A DNA stretch of 64,000 bases from Astrothelium macrocarpum (lineage: Eukaryota > Ascomycota > Dothideomycetes > Trypetheliales > Trypetheliaceae): positions 62,001-126,000 of the forward strand of contig JAGEMR010000027.1 in the NCBI GenBank assembly GCA_021030915.1, written 5' to 3'. The notes under the pieces were generated by a model. It did no database searches. It was given only the letters and a program-made list of their open reading frames with translations, and was not told the DNA's origin. Positions 1 through 12,419 of this stretch are shown piece by piece. Position 1 is the stretch's first letter; every line of letters starts with the position of its first letter. The position numbers and the translations under genes were made by a program.

Positions 1-1268
1 ATGCTGCCTGCACCTTCTATTGATGGATGAAGACCGTCTTGGTCTGTCTCAGCATCTCTCAAGATCTGAACTTTGTCACTCAGAGTTGACGAGCCAGCAT
101 TTGTAGGGAATCGCATTGTCAGGGTCGGAAATGTTTCTCATTTATCTGTGCACAGTTGTCTCTAGTCATGAATGAATTGAATCTTGATTATATTTTTGGG
201 CCCGGTACGGAGAGGATGAGGATGATTATGGCATATTATTATCTATCCTGAAGCGAAAAGCTTGCAGCCATCTTATTGAGTGAAAATAAGATTGGTAGCT
301 CCAAAAGGGATAGAACACCAAGTGATAAATTATGTTCAATTGCAATTATATAAATAAAACAACAAATGAATCAGCTTTCACCTTACATTCACGAAAATGC
401 TCATCTTTCAACCTTGTGAACGCAAAGTTTATTCCAAATATTCCGAAGACCTAATTTCAACACTGAGGGGTTCGGGAAACGACAGACCAATCCGATACCA
501 GCCGGAAGGATCAGATAACATCAGGTGATGTCAAATGACTGCAGTGTTAGCCTACGGTCAAAAATCCGAGTATCTTCAAATGTCTGCTGGATTTTGACCC
601 GGGAGAGTTATATGCCGAATTGTATTGACGATATAGACGAGATGCGACACTTTTTCGACATCCTCACGCTTTATCAGTGCAATGGATAGGTGATATTCTT
701 TGAGTTTATCTGGGACAGAACTATGTTTGACGATGTGAGGCACAGCTATGCAGTGTCTGTCATCGATACGAAGAATGGCTACGTTCACATTCGCCATAAT
801 CATCAAGCAACGCAAAACCTGAGAACAGAAGCGTTGCACCGACATCGCTTGATACTACATCCTGCAGGATTCACTTACCACTTGCAGTAAATGCTACCGT
901 AATTCACCCTCTACCGAATTGGTATCATGTGGATCTTAATTTATGAGCTGAGGGACAGCAGCCGATTGCAAGGATTTCCTTGAGAGTCAATGCCCCTCGA
1001 TTTTTCATCCAGAATGTTGATGCGCTGGCAAAAAAAGGGATCGCAACAAGTCCAAGCCATTGACATAGCCCCGTGTTATGGGTTGTGGTTAATGCAGCTA
1101 ATGAGGAATCCTATGTTCACGTGAAGTCACTCAGCCCTGGCACTACATGTAGTCTGGAGATGGCTCAGTTTGTGACGCTGAATCACTCATGACTTGAAGC
1201 TCGAGCTACTTCACGTTGCCAAAGAAGAAGACGTAAACAAGCAAAAACAAATGTGACATCATTACCGG
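1..1268. other. Intergenic, no supported gene
   Basis: Only short overlapping open frames on both strands occur here (for example 690-890 plus and 576-845 minus). None has a recognisable domain or good splice context. The last 200 bases are presumably the promoter and leader of the coiled-coil gene that starts at 1269. Confidence 0.6.
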
Positions 1269-2475
1269 ATGTCGCCCCTATCGCTTCCCCACGATCACAC
1301 ATCAAGCTTCCACCGCGCCATCCGACAAGCCGCCCCCAAAAATAAAGAACTGCTCAACATTCTCTCGCAAACTGAAGACGCCACCTCCTCCCTGAATGCC
1401 AATTCCGATTATATCAACGACCTCAAGGCACAGCTGAACGACATTGCCAATGCGTTAAAAGACCTGCACCGAACAACCGAGTACAAGCGCAGAGCACACA
1501 GATATCATCAAGATAACACCCTTCCCAATTTCGCGTACAAACTAGGCGGCAAGAAATACGAAGCGAAGCATGCTCAAAATCTCGAGAAAGGCGAGCAGGA
1601 ACTCCTCCATGCACAGAATTTAGAACATGATGCACAAGAGCGTCAAAGCGAATTGCAACACGCTCTAGGGCAGGCGGAAAGCAATGTAGCAACACTAGAG
1701 CATCAGAAGAGGAAGCATGGTCAGGCTCAACAAGATCTAGATGCATTGTATGATTCCATTTTCGCAGGGTCGACGCCCGAGATGCCTGGCGAAGATGCTG
1801 AGGAGATGGTTGTCCTGAGAGCGAGGATATGGTATTTGGAATGTCAGAATAGAGTAAACGGAGAGAGATCAGCCTTCAATGCACTGAAATACGCTAGTCC
1901 GCTGCTAAATGAAGCGTTGCAGCATGCGCGATATGCGCAACAAACGAATGACATGGAGCGATTCGGTCTTGGGGGGACATGGGGAGAGATGGATGAGAGC
2001 AATGCTTTGACATCGGCCCGCTTGAAGGTTATGCAGGCCAAAACTTTTCTCGAAGAGGCGAAAAGGATGCAATCCGACGTTAGTGACATTGCAAAAACAA
2101 TCCCTGTTGACATGTGGGGTTAGGACAATCAAAACCCGAACTGCAAAGGCCATGTTGCTGACTTCAATCCTAGGTGACTTGCTGTTCAATGGCCTTTTCG
2201 AAAACTGGGCGATGCGTAAACAGCTTGCATCCGCTGTCCAACAGCTGGAAAGAGCTTGTCAGAAAGTTGAGCAAATACGCAAAGAACAAGAAACTAAATA
2301 CAAAGACGTTCTAAGCCAGATGCGAGTCGCCGAACATGATCTGAACGCTGCGAAAAGGAGTCTACAAGATTTACGAAGTAATGCCTTCGAGAGATTGGAC
2401 GGTATTATGGATCCGTACTCGGCGCCTCTGGAGCATGACCAAGGGCCGCCACCAGAGTACCAATCTATAGTCTAA
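1269..2475 (+). CDS. Two-exon coiled-coil protein of unknown function
   Basis: Exons 1269-2118 and 2174-2475 are joined over a 55-bp intron (2119-2173; donor GTTAGG, branch-like GCTGAC, acceptor CTAG), giving 383 aa. Unspliced, the first frame stops at 2123 and the second part lacks its own good start, so the join is well motivated. It reads VDMWG then DLLFNG, phase 1. The protein is almost entirely charged, Glu/Gln/Lys-rich heptad-like sequence (roughly residues 30-170 and 300-365), with no signal peptide or membrane segment. The tail is acidic and proline-rich and ends near PPPEYQSIV. It resembles uncharacterised coiled-coil proteins of filamentous ascomycetes, but I cannot name a Pfam family. 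A cytosolic structural or scaffold role is inference from composition only. Confidence 0.75.
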
Positions 2476-3446
2476 GGACACAGTCAATTGTCTTGCAGTA
2501 GGAGAGCGGCTCGTGCTTGTTTATAGGAGATGCTTTGTAATAAAATTATTAGAGCATTCGGAGCTTTCACCAAATCAATTACGCTAAGGCAGTTCCATAC
2601 GCCAAATTCGGGACGGGTCAGTCCGCCTCCGCGAAACCCGGTACGGGTCCAAACGCGAAAATCGCAATGCGTATGTCGGAGCGTCAAACCCAGAGCCATT
2701 TGGCTTGATCAGTACTTCATGTTTATTAACTAACAATCCATTTAAAGAGTCTCTAAGAGTTGGCGGCGATATATTGTCCATATGTATTCAGTAGCATGGA
2801 TGCGCCGAACCTATGACTGTGGGTTTCAATGGAAGAATTTTGAAACTTGGGAAACGGCATCGGAGAAGTGGATGATAAGTTACGAGCATTACCCAGGTTT
2901 AGACGTAAACAATGACGTCATGTCCTTACCGATTCCGGCAATCGATGCTGAGATAGCTGCGCGACGTTCAACTTCCAATCACAGCGTCCCTGATCATTGC
3001 GTGTTTCCGACGACCTTGCTGCGCGATAATGCGACGTCGAAGCACCTTGATAGCACATTATCGCAGTTCTTGAGAACATCGTACCATCTCGGTTGATCCA
3101 GGATACGAGATACGAGATATGGGAGGTCTGGTAATCTCCCATAGATCTGGAAAGACTCCAAATTGGATAATGCACAAAGTAAATCTCATTCAATATAACT
3201 CTTGCGGCTTTGTTTTGATCTCTTTGCCCTTTTGGTCTCCTCGGTCCAACGTATATGATATAAGCGTCCAAGACGCTATTAGAGATTGGGAAGCCCCTGT
3301 GGCTGACAGTCCCATTATGGCAATTGTCGCGAGAAAAGGCCAGTGGCCGGCCTGACTCCCCAGTAGCACATCATTTAAGAGGGAGACGAATGTACAGAGC
3401 GACAAGATGATGATATCTGAACTGCTCTCTACTCGCGCAGGCGAGA
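2476..3446. other. Intergenic, promoter side of the BRE4-like gene
   Basis: There is no coding sequence I can support. A short GC-rich patch around 2610-2660 (CGGGACGGGTC-like and ACCCGGTACGGGT palindromic bits) stands out from the AT-richer surroundings, without an identifiable element. The open frame 2782-3096 on the plus strand has no recognisable features. Confidence 0.5.
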
Positions 3447-6400
3447 ATGTCCTCACGAAAGGAAACGCAGGATATCGGAGTTCGCTCAGGTGCAACCAAA
3501 AAGACCACCAGAGAGGAGCCCAAGACTCAGTCAGATTCTTTTTTTGTCCCCGAGGACGAGACACAGATCACACGAAAGCCATCTCCTCGATGGGATCTCT
3601 TTGCCAGCCACTTCAAAAAGCCAAAGAGTCTCAAAATTTGGTTTCGATGTAGCATTGCTGTTTGGGCTACGACAATTTTGATGTTCATTTCCCCGGTGCT
3701 CAAGAATTACGGCCAAGCTGTCTTTTTTGGATGGTGAGTATAGCAGCACCTTGTATGGTTCCCTCTCTTCCACCATGATTTATAGGTATGAATTAGCATC
3801 GTCTTGTTTTTCAATCCACCCTCTGGAATTGTGGCTGTCGGTCTAATGGCAGGCTGTACTATCCTCCTTGGGATGTGCCTGGGATGGGCTTGGGGTGTTA
3901 TTACAATGAAGGCAGCCTTGGCAACAAGGCCACAAGCTGAGACGCAGGCATTGCTTCAACGTTTGGTAAACGCAGTCGAGACAAACGTTCAAGATCCTGC
4001 GGCAGTGTCTGGTCAGGCCAAATATGCGGAGAAATTGATCTTTGATGGATTTGCACTTGACACACGTGTCACCATAACGTACTTCTTCATGATCTGCCTT
4101 TTCATCTACCTTGTGGTATGTCTAGTAACTTACGACGTGTAACGGACTAAGCTGACGGGGCAGCGGTAGGCTCGCATTCGAATTGCTGTGCCGAGGTTAC
4201 AGTTACTTTCAGTATTTGCCATTATCACTTCAGACATCTTTCTCACTATAGGGCCCCTGCTTCCTACATTTATCGGTACGATTCCAGAAATCCTGATCAA
4301 ACCCGCCGCAACTGGAGTTGCTATTGGGCTAGTGTGCAATTTGCTACTCTTCCCCGAATCGACGTCCCATGTGGTTCTCGAAAGCTTTGAGAAGACCATG
4401 GCTCCAATGAAAGGGTTCATCCAAGCGCTTCAAGATTCATTTCACGAGCCAAATCGGAAATGGAACGAACAGAAACTTACTTTTGTAAGAATGCAATTAC
4501 TCGGTGCATACAAAGGACTTCAAGCCGGAATGACCTTTTTAGATATGGACCTCTCTATTTGTAAGTGGTCTTCAAATGACGTGGAAACATTGCAGGAGCC
4601 ATTGCGGCAGACCATGGTCATGTTCCTTGGTCTAATCCAATTGCAACTCGGTCATGTGCGGGCACGGAGCAAACGCAAGCGACTCCGTGAGATCAGAACC
4701 GATTGGCAAGAAGAAAGAATAGGAGACATTGTGGAGCTCGAAAGTTCTTCTGAGCATGAAGCACCTGGATTGAGTAACTCCGAGCACATCACAAAACATG
4801 AAGAGTCTCTCCGAAGAAAGCGACACTTGCCCGATGTCGCTCAGCACCAAATTCTCAAAGGCTTTGACCTTCTTGAATACTATGCCGAAAATCGAAACTC
4901 TGAGCTATACGAGAAAAGCTCGCTTGCCCTTTCGGAGTCTACTAAAAGTCTGCTTGAAGCTTGTCAGACTGCAATAGGGACCATTTTGGGAATTATACAC
5001 GAAGTCAATACTAATAGATGGTTTGGTCAGATGAAAGAAGATGAGTATAAAGCCAACTTGATAAATCATGAAAAACTTCTCGAGCGTTTGAAGAACGAAA
5101 GGAAAATGTTTGAGGCGCGGAACACTGAAGATCTTCTTGGTCCTCATATGGAGCTGTTTAACAAGAAAGGAGATCTCCACTCAGTTCCGAGCCCGATTCG
5201 GGGCTTGTTGCTGGCACTGGTATTCGAAGAGAGGATTGTGACTTTCGCCGATGCCTTGACGAACATGCTGGAAAGGATTACGGAGCTTGAGAAGCAAAGG
5301 TAAGTCTGAAGCTTAGTCGTTTGGAAAGGAAATTACTAAATATAGAATAAGGATGAAGGTCCGTATGTGGTTGCCTTCGGGTCTCAATAAATTCGTGCCT
5401 TGGGTCTTGAGCCGAGTCCCAACCCCGTCTTCAACTCATGACAACACCACTGAATCCGATTCTGAATCATTTGTCGAAGACGAAAAACTGTCCACCAAGC
5501 AATCAAAAGAGAAAAGGAAGAACGAACGTGATGTAGAAGATAGTGCGGAGGCTCAATTTGAGTCGCTGAGATTTCATGGAGGGAAAGAGAGGATCGGCTT
5601 TGCCAGATTCCTCCTTGATGTTGGTGAATGGTTCTCTAACACCGAAGGCCTTTATGCGCTTAGAGTACTCATCGCTACTGTCGCTGTGGCTTTGCCTGCT
5701 GTTATAGGTCACAGCGCGGGCTTTTTCTTCCATGAGCGAGGACTGTGGGCCCTCATCATGGCACAGACTGGACTGATGTCTTTTTCTGCCGAGTTCGTCT
5801 ATGGATTCCTCAGTAGATTGGTTGGGACAATTGCTGGAGGCGTCCTTGGTATGGTATGCTGGTATATTGGTGCTGGGAACGGCTCAGGTAATCCGTATGG
5901 CATGGCTGCAGTAATGGCAATCGCTATTATTTGTCTTATGTACCTACGACTTTTTGCGCCTTTGATATATCTTCAGGGCTCAATTCTATTGGCTTCGGCA
6001 CTCTATCTTGTTGTGGCTTATAGCTGGGATGATACGTAAGGATCTTGCTCTTGTTCCTGTTGGATTTTAGCTAATAGTCCTTCCAGTCATATTCCAGCAT
6101 ATGGGAATCCAGGTGTGGGCTATGCAGTCTTCTGGCGTCGGGTTCTACTCGTCCTTGTCGGATTTGCTGTTTCTTCCATCTTGATGCTCTTCCCTCGACC
6201 TCCTTCAGCGTCCCGTGACGTTGCCCATGGCATGGCGCGGAATCTCCGTAGCTACCAAGAATTGTATGCCCTGATCCTGCCTTCCTGGGCCCATCCCCAT
6301 TCTGACTTTCAGTCTACCGTCCAAAAAGTTGTACTCGCCAATTCTGAATCCCTGGAGACGTTGTCCATGCGAACTGTCCTATTGAAGTACGAGTTTTCAG

Positions 6401-6870
6401 GCAGCAAATTTGATGGGAAATGCTTGGGGCGTGTCGCGACCTTGTGTGGCACGATCAACCAATGTCTCATCCAGCTGACTACATGTGCCGTTGGGCTCCC
6501 TGAAGAACTTAAGTTGCGTTTCTCTGCACATACTGGTGCTATGGATGAACGTATTATTGGTGATGTTATGGCCATCCTGTCTCTAATCGAACAAGCGCTC
6601 AAGACCCAGGATCCGCTTCCGGCGATCCTGCCGACACCTTTACTCAATCGCAGTATGATGTATCGAGGCGACAACATAGGGAAAGACATGCTGAGTATTG
6701 AGCTGATACGTACTTCCGGGTTTCGAAAATACTGTGTGGTGATGAGTGCATTTGTTGGACTACTGAGCGCCATTGATGAATTGGTGATTGTGCTAAAGAC
6801 TGCAGTGGGCGAGGCCCATGATGTTACGGACTGGAAGACTGAATCCTGGAAAAGAGAGGTACAGATATAA
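3447..6870 (+). CDS. BRE4 / ArAE-type multipass membrane protein
   Basis: Five exons: 3447-3733, 3797-4115, 4170-5299, 5346-6035 and 6087-6870. The introns are 63, 54, 46, 51 bp with GT donors and TAG or CAG ends, and every junction keeps frame; 1069 aa. The N-terminal half (about 65-290) has the six-helix pattern of fungal putative ER aromatic-acid-exporter-like proteins (ArAE_2_N): a WFR segment entering helix 1, NPPSG, and a GWAWGV helix. A long charged cytosolic region (about 330-700) follows. A second FUSC-like helix bundle (about 720-900) then leads into a BRE4/DUF2421-like C-terminus, including the conserved YGNPGVGYAVFWRR stretch across the last intron. Yeast and fission yeast relatives affect brefeldin A sensitivity; transport substrate is unknown. 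The 3' end lies only 90 bp from the convergent hydrolase. The start chosen is the first in-frame ATG with a hydrophilic N-terminus. Confidence 0.88.
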
Positions 6871-6960
6871 ATATACACTAGATAATCGCATAAGATCGAA
6901 TACTCAAGAGTGAGTGAGATTGATCCAGCATCTGTAGAAACGGAGATACCCATACTCGGC

Positions 6961-7857
6961 TTATTGATGCTTTGCCACAAAATCAATGACCTTACGAACG
7001 AAGTCTTCAGGGTTCTCCTCTGCAACATAATGTGCACTATCCTTAATCTCAATTATCTGGACATTCTCATACATTTCTTCAATCATTTTCTTGGCTTCGG
7101 ATCGATGGGCACTGTGGTCACCGCTCAGCCCCAATGCAGGAACTCTACACTTTCCATATCTCCCTTGCCACTCCAATTTTTCCTGCTTATCAGTCTCAAA
7201 AGCGCGATACAGCCCAAAGGCACACCGTACCGCGCCCGGTTGTTCAAAGCCTTTTGCATACACATCAACGACGCTGTCGGAAAAGGCAGCAGCGTTGTAG
7301 CACTTGTTATCAAAGAAGTGCTTAATGTAAATACGCTCTTTGCCCGCAACTAACGCTTCAGGAAGCGATGGCACCGCATGGAACATAAAATGGAATTGTG
7401 ACTGCATCGCCTTATTTGCCTCGTAGACCGCGGTCCCGGGGAGCGGGCATTCGCCCCAAACAATACTAGCAACCTCATCGGGCCAGCGAGAAGCATATGC
7501 ATGGGCGACCATGCCGCCGATGTCGTGACCGATGACATGGATGGGGGAGGTGATGTCCAGATGCGTACGAATCAGTTCTCTGAGATCGTGGGCTAATCGT
7601 GTCCTTGTGAAGAGCCCATCAATGGGTTTGGACAATTTGCCGGCGCCGCGGTAGTCAGGGACGATGACTCGGTAGCCAGCTTGAGTAAAGGGCTCAATGA
7701 CATGGCAGTATTGGTAACTGGTTTGAGGGAACCTGTGTATAAGTAGCAAGGTTGCCTTTGGCTGAGGGTACTGTGCGGAAGCGTCGATGTAATGAATTTT
7801 TATATTGTTGACATCCGCGAGTCGTTGCTTGTAATTCGCAGCCCAGTTTGATGCCAT
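6961..7857 (-). CDS. Alpha/beta-hydrolase (epoxide hydrolase / haloalkane dehalogenase-like)
   Basis: Single exon, 298 aa from the ATG at 7857 (MASNWAANY). The fold is clear: the nucleophile elbow GHDIGG gives a nucleophilic Asp, as in epoxide hydrolases and dehalogenases rather than esterases. The acid region is near LSGDHSAH and the catalytic His is in DSAHYVAEENPE, close to the C-terminus. A D-Y-R-G-A-G motif follows beta-4. The oxyanion-hole motif normally reads HGxP but here reads HRFPQTSY (codon AGG in place of a Gly codon), which may weaken or alter catalysis. There is no signal peptide, so it is likely cytosolic. It is convergent with the BRE4-like gene. Confidence 0.88.
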   Translation of the reverse strand: MASNWAANYKQRLADVNNIKIHYIDASAQYPQPKATLLLIHRFPQTSYQYCHVIEPFTQAGYRVIVPDYRGAGKLSKPIDGLFTRTRLAHDLRELIRTHLDITSPIHVIGHDIGGMVAHAYASRWPDEVASIVWGECPLPGTAVYEANKAMQSQFHFMFHAVPSLPEALVAGKERIYIKHFFDNKCYNAAAFSDSVVDVYAKGFEQPGAVRCAFGLYRAFETDKQEKLEWQGRYGKCRVPALGLSGDHSAHRSEAKKMIEEMYENVQIIEIKDSAHYVAEENPEDFVRKVIDFVAKHQ

Positions 7858-8427
7858 GCTGAAATCGAATTTCAAACATCGATGCAGGATCCGTAGGCTT
7901 GCAGATTGGATCTAAGAATATCTGCGCTTGTCAGTGACTCTTAAGCCACAAGCCGCTATCTGGACTCTACCATGATGCTCAGCGTCACTTCACATGGTAC
8001 TAAATGTCGCCACATACCAAAATGTCTTAAACTGAACTAGGCTAATGGAACCGGACAATGCTTAGTAATTGGTCTCGACTGGGTCATCCTGGTATGCAGA
8101 GGTCGGAATGACGTCTTGAGTTATCAAAAGCTAACAGATACCCGCAGAATGTTATTTTTCCAATAGATCTATTAAAAACGCCGCCAACTCCGGAAATTCA
8201 GATTGTCCGTACACGTGTGCAAGAGACAGTCAATAAGCTTGTATGTGAAAGGTGCCAACAACACATCTACCGAACGGTCTGATGCTGGATAATGGAGAAA
8301 CCCGTTGAGTGTTTTGCAAAGTTGTTGACAATTTATGATAGCACGTTGTCATTTCCTATTGTAACACAGTTGACTTGTCATCGCCAATACTTCTCTGCGT
8401 ATATCACATTGTTTCTCACACCTTTAT
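7858..8427. other. Intergenic, hydrolase promoter
   Basis: This stretch lies between the start of the hydrolase gene and the 3' end of the GH106-like gene (both minus strand). I see no gene. It must hold the hydrolase promoter and the GH106 terminator region. Confidence 0.5.
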
Positions 8428-11400
8428 TCAGGCGATAGATACTTGAACGAGTTGATAAGGGATAACCTTTGCTGACCCAACAAGCCCATACTCCTGCGCT
8501 CCCGGCACTCCAACTTGTGGTGCAACTCCGCTTGTCCTCAAATCTCCCCAAATCGGCCTGAGCACATTAACAAGGGTCGTGCTTACTACAGCCTCCAGCG
8601 TATTCTCTCCCGTTACAAGATACTGCGAGATATCTGCACGGGCGGACGTAGGGTCAAGAGGTGGGAGTGTGCGTCCATTGATAGAGGCACGGATTGTATG
8701 AATTACCGGTCCGAAATCGATGAAGGCGCCAACGGAGGTGTCATTCATTGAAGGACGATTGGCAACCAAGGAAGTGTAGCCAACTGCAGGCCATGAGAAG
8801 TTGGTGCTATAGTAACCTCTTCCGCTGACATTTTGTAGACCTGGGATAGATTGCCACCCCACGAGATTAGGTAAAGTGTGCGTAGTGTTACTTTTGGTAG
8901 CTATGGTGGAGATGTCGGAGAGATTCGCTGGTGGATCCCAGTGCTCGGCTATGAGCGTCCAATTAGACAGGGTCAACGGAGAGGCGGTAGTGGGTGTCAG
9001 CGTTTGAGTTTTGCCATTGGAAAGACGAACATTTGGAGACCCTGATCCTGAGATAACCTTAAGGTTCAAATTAGAAGTACTGCTAGAAAAGATGTCGACA
9101 ACGTGAAACGAGGCGGATTCGAGATGCTGGGAGAGCTGGTTTGAGGAGCTGTTTTGAACTTCGTTCAATGCAACTATAGTGGATTGATTTCCTGCAAGCT
9201 CGAAGTATATTGACGTCCGATTGTTAGTCTGTGTGTAGTTGAGCATCCGAGCCTGTTCGCCGGTCCAGGCATTGTACTCATACGGGATCCCAGTAGACTC
9301 AAAGCTAATTGTGGCAGTGGCAGATCCTTCACCTAGACTATATCCAGCAGCGTCGTTGTATACAAAGACATAATCTGTAGAGCTTTCATTGTCATGTCTC
9401 CAGACAGTGTAGACCGTACCATTTGATGACTCCAATGTAGTTCGGGGGGTAATTCCAACAGAGGCAACGCTCTGGGCTAGGCCCGTATACGGTACAACAT
9501 GTACGTTCGGTAGATTTGGCAAGCTTTGGATAGTCTCATTCACGTAGATAGCGCCGCTTTCGTTGAAACTAGCGAGATAAGATGGCAAGCCTCCCGAGAA
9601 GATTATGGGCAATCCTGCATTAGCGAATTCTGCTAGTTTCCTCGTTCCTTCAACAGTCAATGAATCATTAGCTCGAACGATCATTGCTTTAAAGGCCTGT
9701 AAATTTGGAGCCAGAACACCATCTTGTACGTATGCCTCAGGAAGGTCGAAATTATTTGGACTAATATATTCATAGCTATAACCCGCATCTTGCAGATCTG
9801 AAAGCATATAGTTAGGACCCCGATGACCGGGATATGTGGTGAAATACTGGTAAAATGCAAGGTCGCGCCGGGGTACACCAGACTGGAAGATATATGAAAG
9901 ACGGGCAGTAAAATTTAGAGGGTCTGAATAATAGTCCCATGCTGGTTGGTGACGACCATGCATTTCCGAGTAAGTATAGTTGAAAGTTGCAAATGATGGC
10001 CAAGTTGTATTCTCATACTATATTCCGTCAGTAAGCATTCAATATACCAGGTGCTCCACCCACATTGCCAGAATATGGGTATCCATGAAAAACAAATTGG
10101 TTTACACCGCCGGCAATGGAGCGTTTGACTTTCCACATTAGTTCAGTAAGTGTCTGTTGAAAAGCCTCATCAGAAACTGCTCCACACTCGGACGATATGA
10201 CTCGCTTGCCCGCCAAGTTGGCCGGACCAGCATATTGTTTGTAAGCATCAACGTTGTCACTAAAATCCAAAGTTTCGCATTCCGGAGCATCGACAACAGG
10301 AATATTCTGCTGCATATCCATAGCCATATTGTACGATACTTGAGCGGAATATTGAACATTTAAATACTGCTCTGCCCAGGAATTTAATGCGGTCAAATAT
10401 TCTCCGTACAAGTCTGTTAAGGTTGCCCGATAATCTGCAATGTGGCTATTTCCTGCGTCTGACTCATCTGTAATCCACCAAATTGGCTCAGGGGGAGCTC
10501 CAAACCATCTTTGGTTTTGGTGGAATATCAATGGAAGCCATTTGTTGATGGAGTATCCGAACTTAGCGCTGAAAGCTTCTGGCAGATACCGAGTCCAGTA
10601 TACGGTTGGGTTTATTTCGACGCTGTCCTCCCACCCGTAATTGCCTACACTCATAAGAAGCTCTTTAGTTCCATTGACCAAAAGATAGTTCTCCCAAAAA
10701 TTGGTAGTCGTCTGGGCCCCTAGCGTGGAAAAATGATCAACAGTCAAAGATCCATTCTGAATAAAACTTTGTGGTGGTGTTTGTGGGCCTTCAAGGCTAG
10801 CCGGGCTAATCTCATTTTCAGCATACTCACGAACAAGGTATATAGCAAACAGATCATATTCAATGCCATCAGTTCCGCTAGGGAATTGAAGGGAAAGAGA
10901 TCCATCATCGCCAACCATATCCGTGACATCGTTGAGAGTGCTATTAGCCAAAGTTCTCTGCAGACGACTTGCAGGAAGGTCATTTGGTAGAGATGGTGCC
11001 AGTTCCGAGGCGTTTGACTCAGCTATCACCAGACCGGTTATGACAGCCTGCAAAACGCCAGTTCCCCAACCTGGAATGGTACCATTGAAGGATCCACCTA
11101 TAGGGACGGAAATGTTATAAGCGTTCAAATCCCACATCAGTCCATCATCAGTCAGATTTGCAGGAACACCTTGGCCTTGATTTGGACCCATGGCAAAGTC
11201 CATAATCATATCATTGTCCTGATGTGCTTGAGCTATTGCGTCAAAAAGCTGTTCTGGACGGATTGCATTAGTGGGAGGATCAAAGTAGCAATAAAGGGTT
11301 ACCTACTCCAAGCTGGCGTGCCCCAGCCATAAATTGACCAGTCCGTTGGAGCATAATCACCACTGCCATAGAGGTAGTACCCAAGGACTTCTACGCCTCC

Positions 11401-11680
11401 AGCGCCTGCAGCTTTTGCAGCTGCGACATCTTGGGCAGCTTGTTCGTGGTCGACTGAGGCATCCGGAATCCAGTACCTGAAGCGCGGCCTAACATTAACG
11501 GAAGGGTTCTGGAATGTGCCGGCATCGATTGCAGCGTTGACAAGGGAATCCGTATGGTTCTCCGGGAGGCAATGTACGGAAACGACAGAAAGTATGAGAA
11601 AACTCAAGCCACGCTAATGTCAAGAAGTGTCAATTTGGCACAATTGGAAAACTTTTTTTGGCACGTACGAAGATGTTCAT
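8428..11680 (-). CDS. Secreted GH106-like (alpha-L-rhamnosidase-type) protein
   Basis: Four exons on the minus strand: 11680-11669, 11613-11307, 11253-10064 and 10017-8428 (introns 55, 53, 46 bp); 1032 aa. The first exon is only 12 nt. Spliced to exon 2 it gives a good signal peptide, MNIFRGLSFLILSVVSVHC. The mature part starts with the family pattern PRFRYWIPDASV, then GAGGVEVLGYYLYG and DFAMGPNQGQGVP, then SSECGA and NQFVFHGYPYSGN. The intron at 10018-10063 joins YPYSGN to YENTTWP, restoring the conserved core. The C-terminal 250 residues look like a beta-sandwich sugar-binding domain (GRGYYSTNFSWP; INGRTLPPLDP). Many N-glycosylation sequons occur. Family members remove rhamnose from plant cell-wall polysaccharides; specificity here is not proven. 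Exon 2's donor could also be GTAACC at 11304, but only GTAGGT at 11306 keeps frame. Confidence 0.8.
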
Positions 11681-12419
11681 CGTGTTCCGGGAACGACACA
11701 CGCTAGCATGCAGGAACCGCAGTAACTTGCGCCAGAAGATAGCCCTTGCTAAGAGCAATTGTAATCGCTCTTTTCTCCTCTGAAAAAGCCATGAGTCTAT
11801 ACGGTGGCGTCACTGTCGTAGAGATAGACTTTAGAAGCCGTCATTTCTCCGCGTAGTCGGTAGGATGATGCAGCGAAAAGAAGCTAGCACATATTCATGA
11901 CAGGAGAGACCACGTACTCGGTCTATGAGCCGGGTAAATTGAATGGATTGACATGCCTCCTGCGAAGAGCTCGCATGTCTGCTTTTGAACATGGAAACGA
12001 CAAGGGCAGTCTGTACACTGACATCGAGACCGTTCAAATCCGTCACAACAAGAACAGGTCTGGCCACTTGAGATCCAATTGCTACCGTCTGTGGATGTGG
12101 TTGCGGCTTATGTGAAGGCTGAGATCGGCAAAAGGGGTGTGGGGAAGCTGATCCGTGACATATTGAACCTTATAATTTCTGGAGTTACCCCTGTTGCGAA
12201 TCGCGCACCAGAAAATTGCTTTCTTCGTAATAAATGAAAAATTCCGAATTTTGTCTAGATCGATCTCCAATGGCATGCTTTTCTCCATGATATTCTTGAC
12301 TCAAAATTATCATTCGTAAGTACTGTATAGAAAAGTTCATTATATGTTCGTTTTGACCCTTCTCCATTCTATTTCCGTTTCCATCATAATCATCGTGGTG
12401 CTACCATTAATTGTTCGTC
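11681..12419. other. Intergenic, GH106-like promoter
   Basis: This is the upstream region of the secreted GH106-like gene and the 3' flank of the T5orf172 gene (both minus strand). No coding frame here has recognisable features. Confidence 0.5.

Noticed and set aside
2600..2690. GC-rich patch slightly resembling 42505-42535 (CGGGACGG...GTCCGCC)
   Set aside because: The similarity is too short and gapped to call a repeat by eye.
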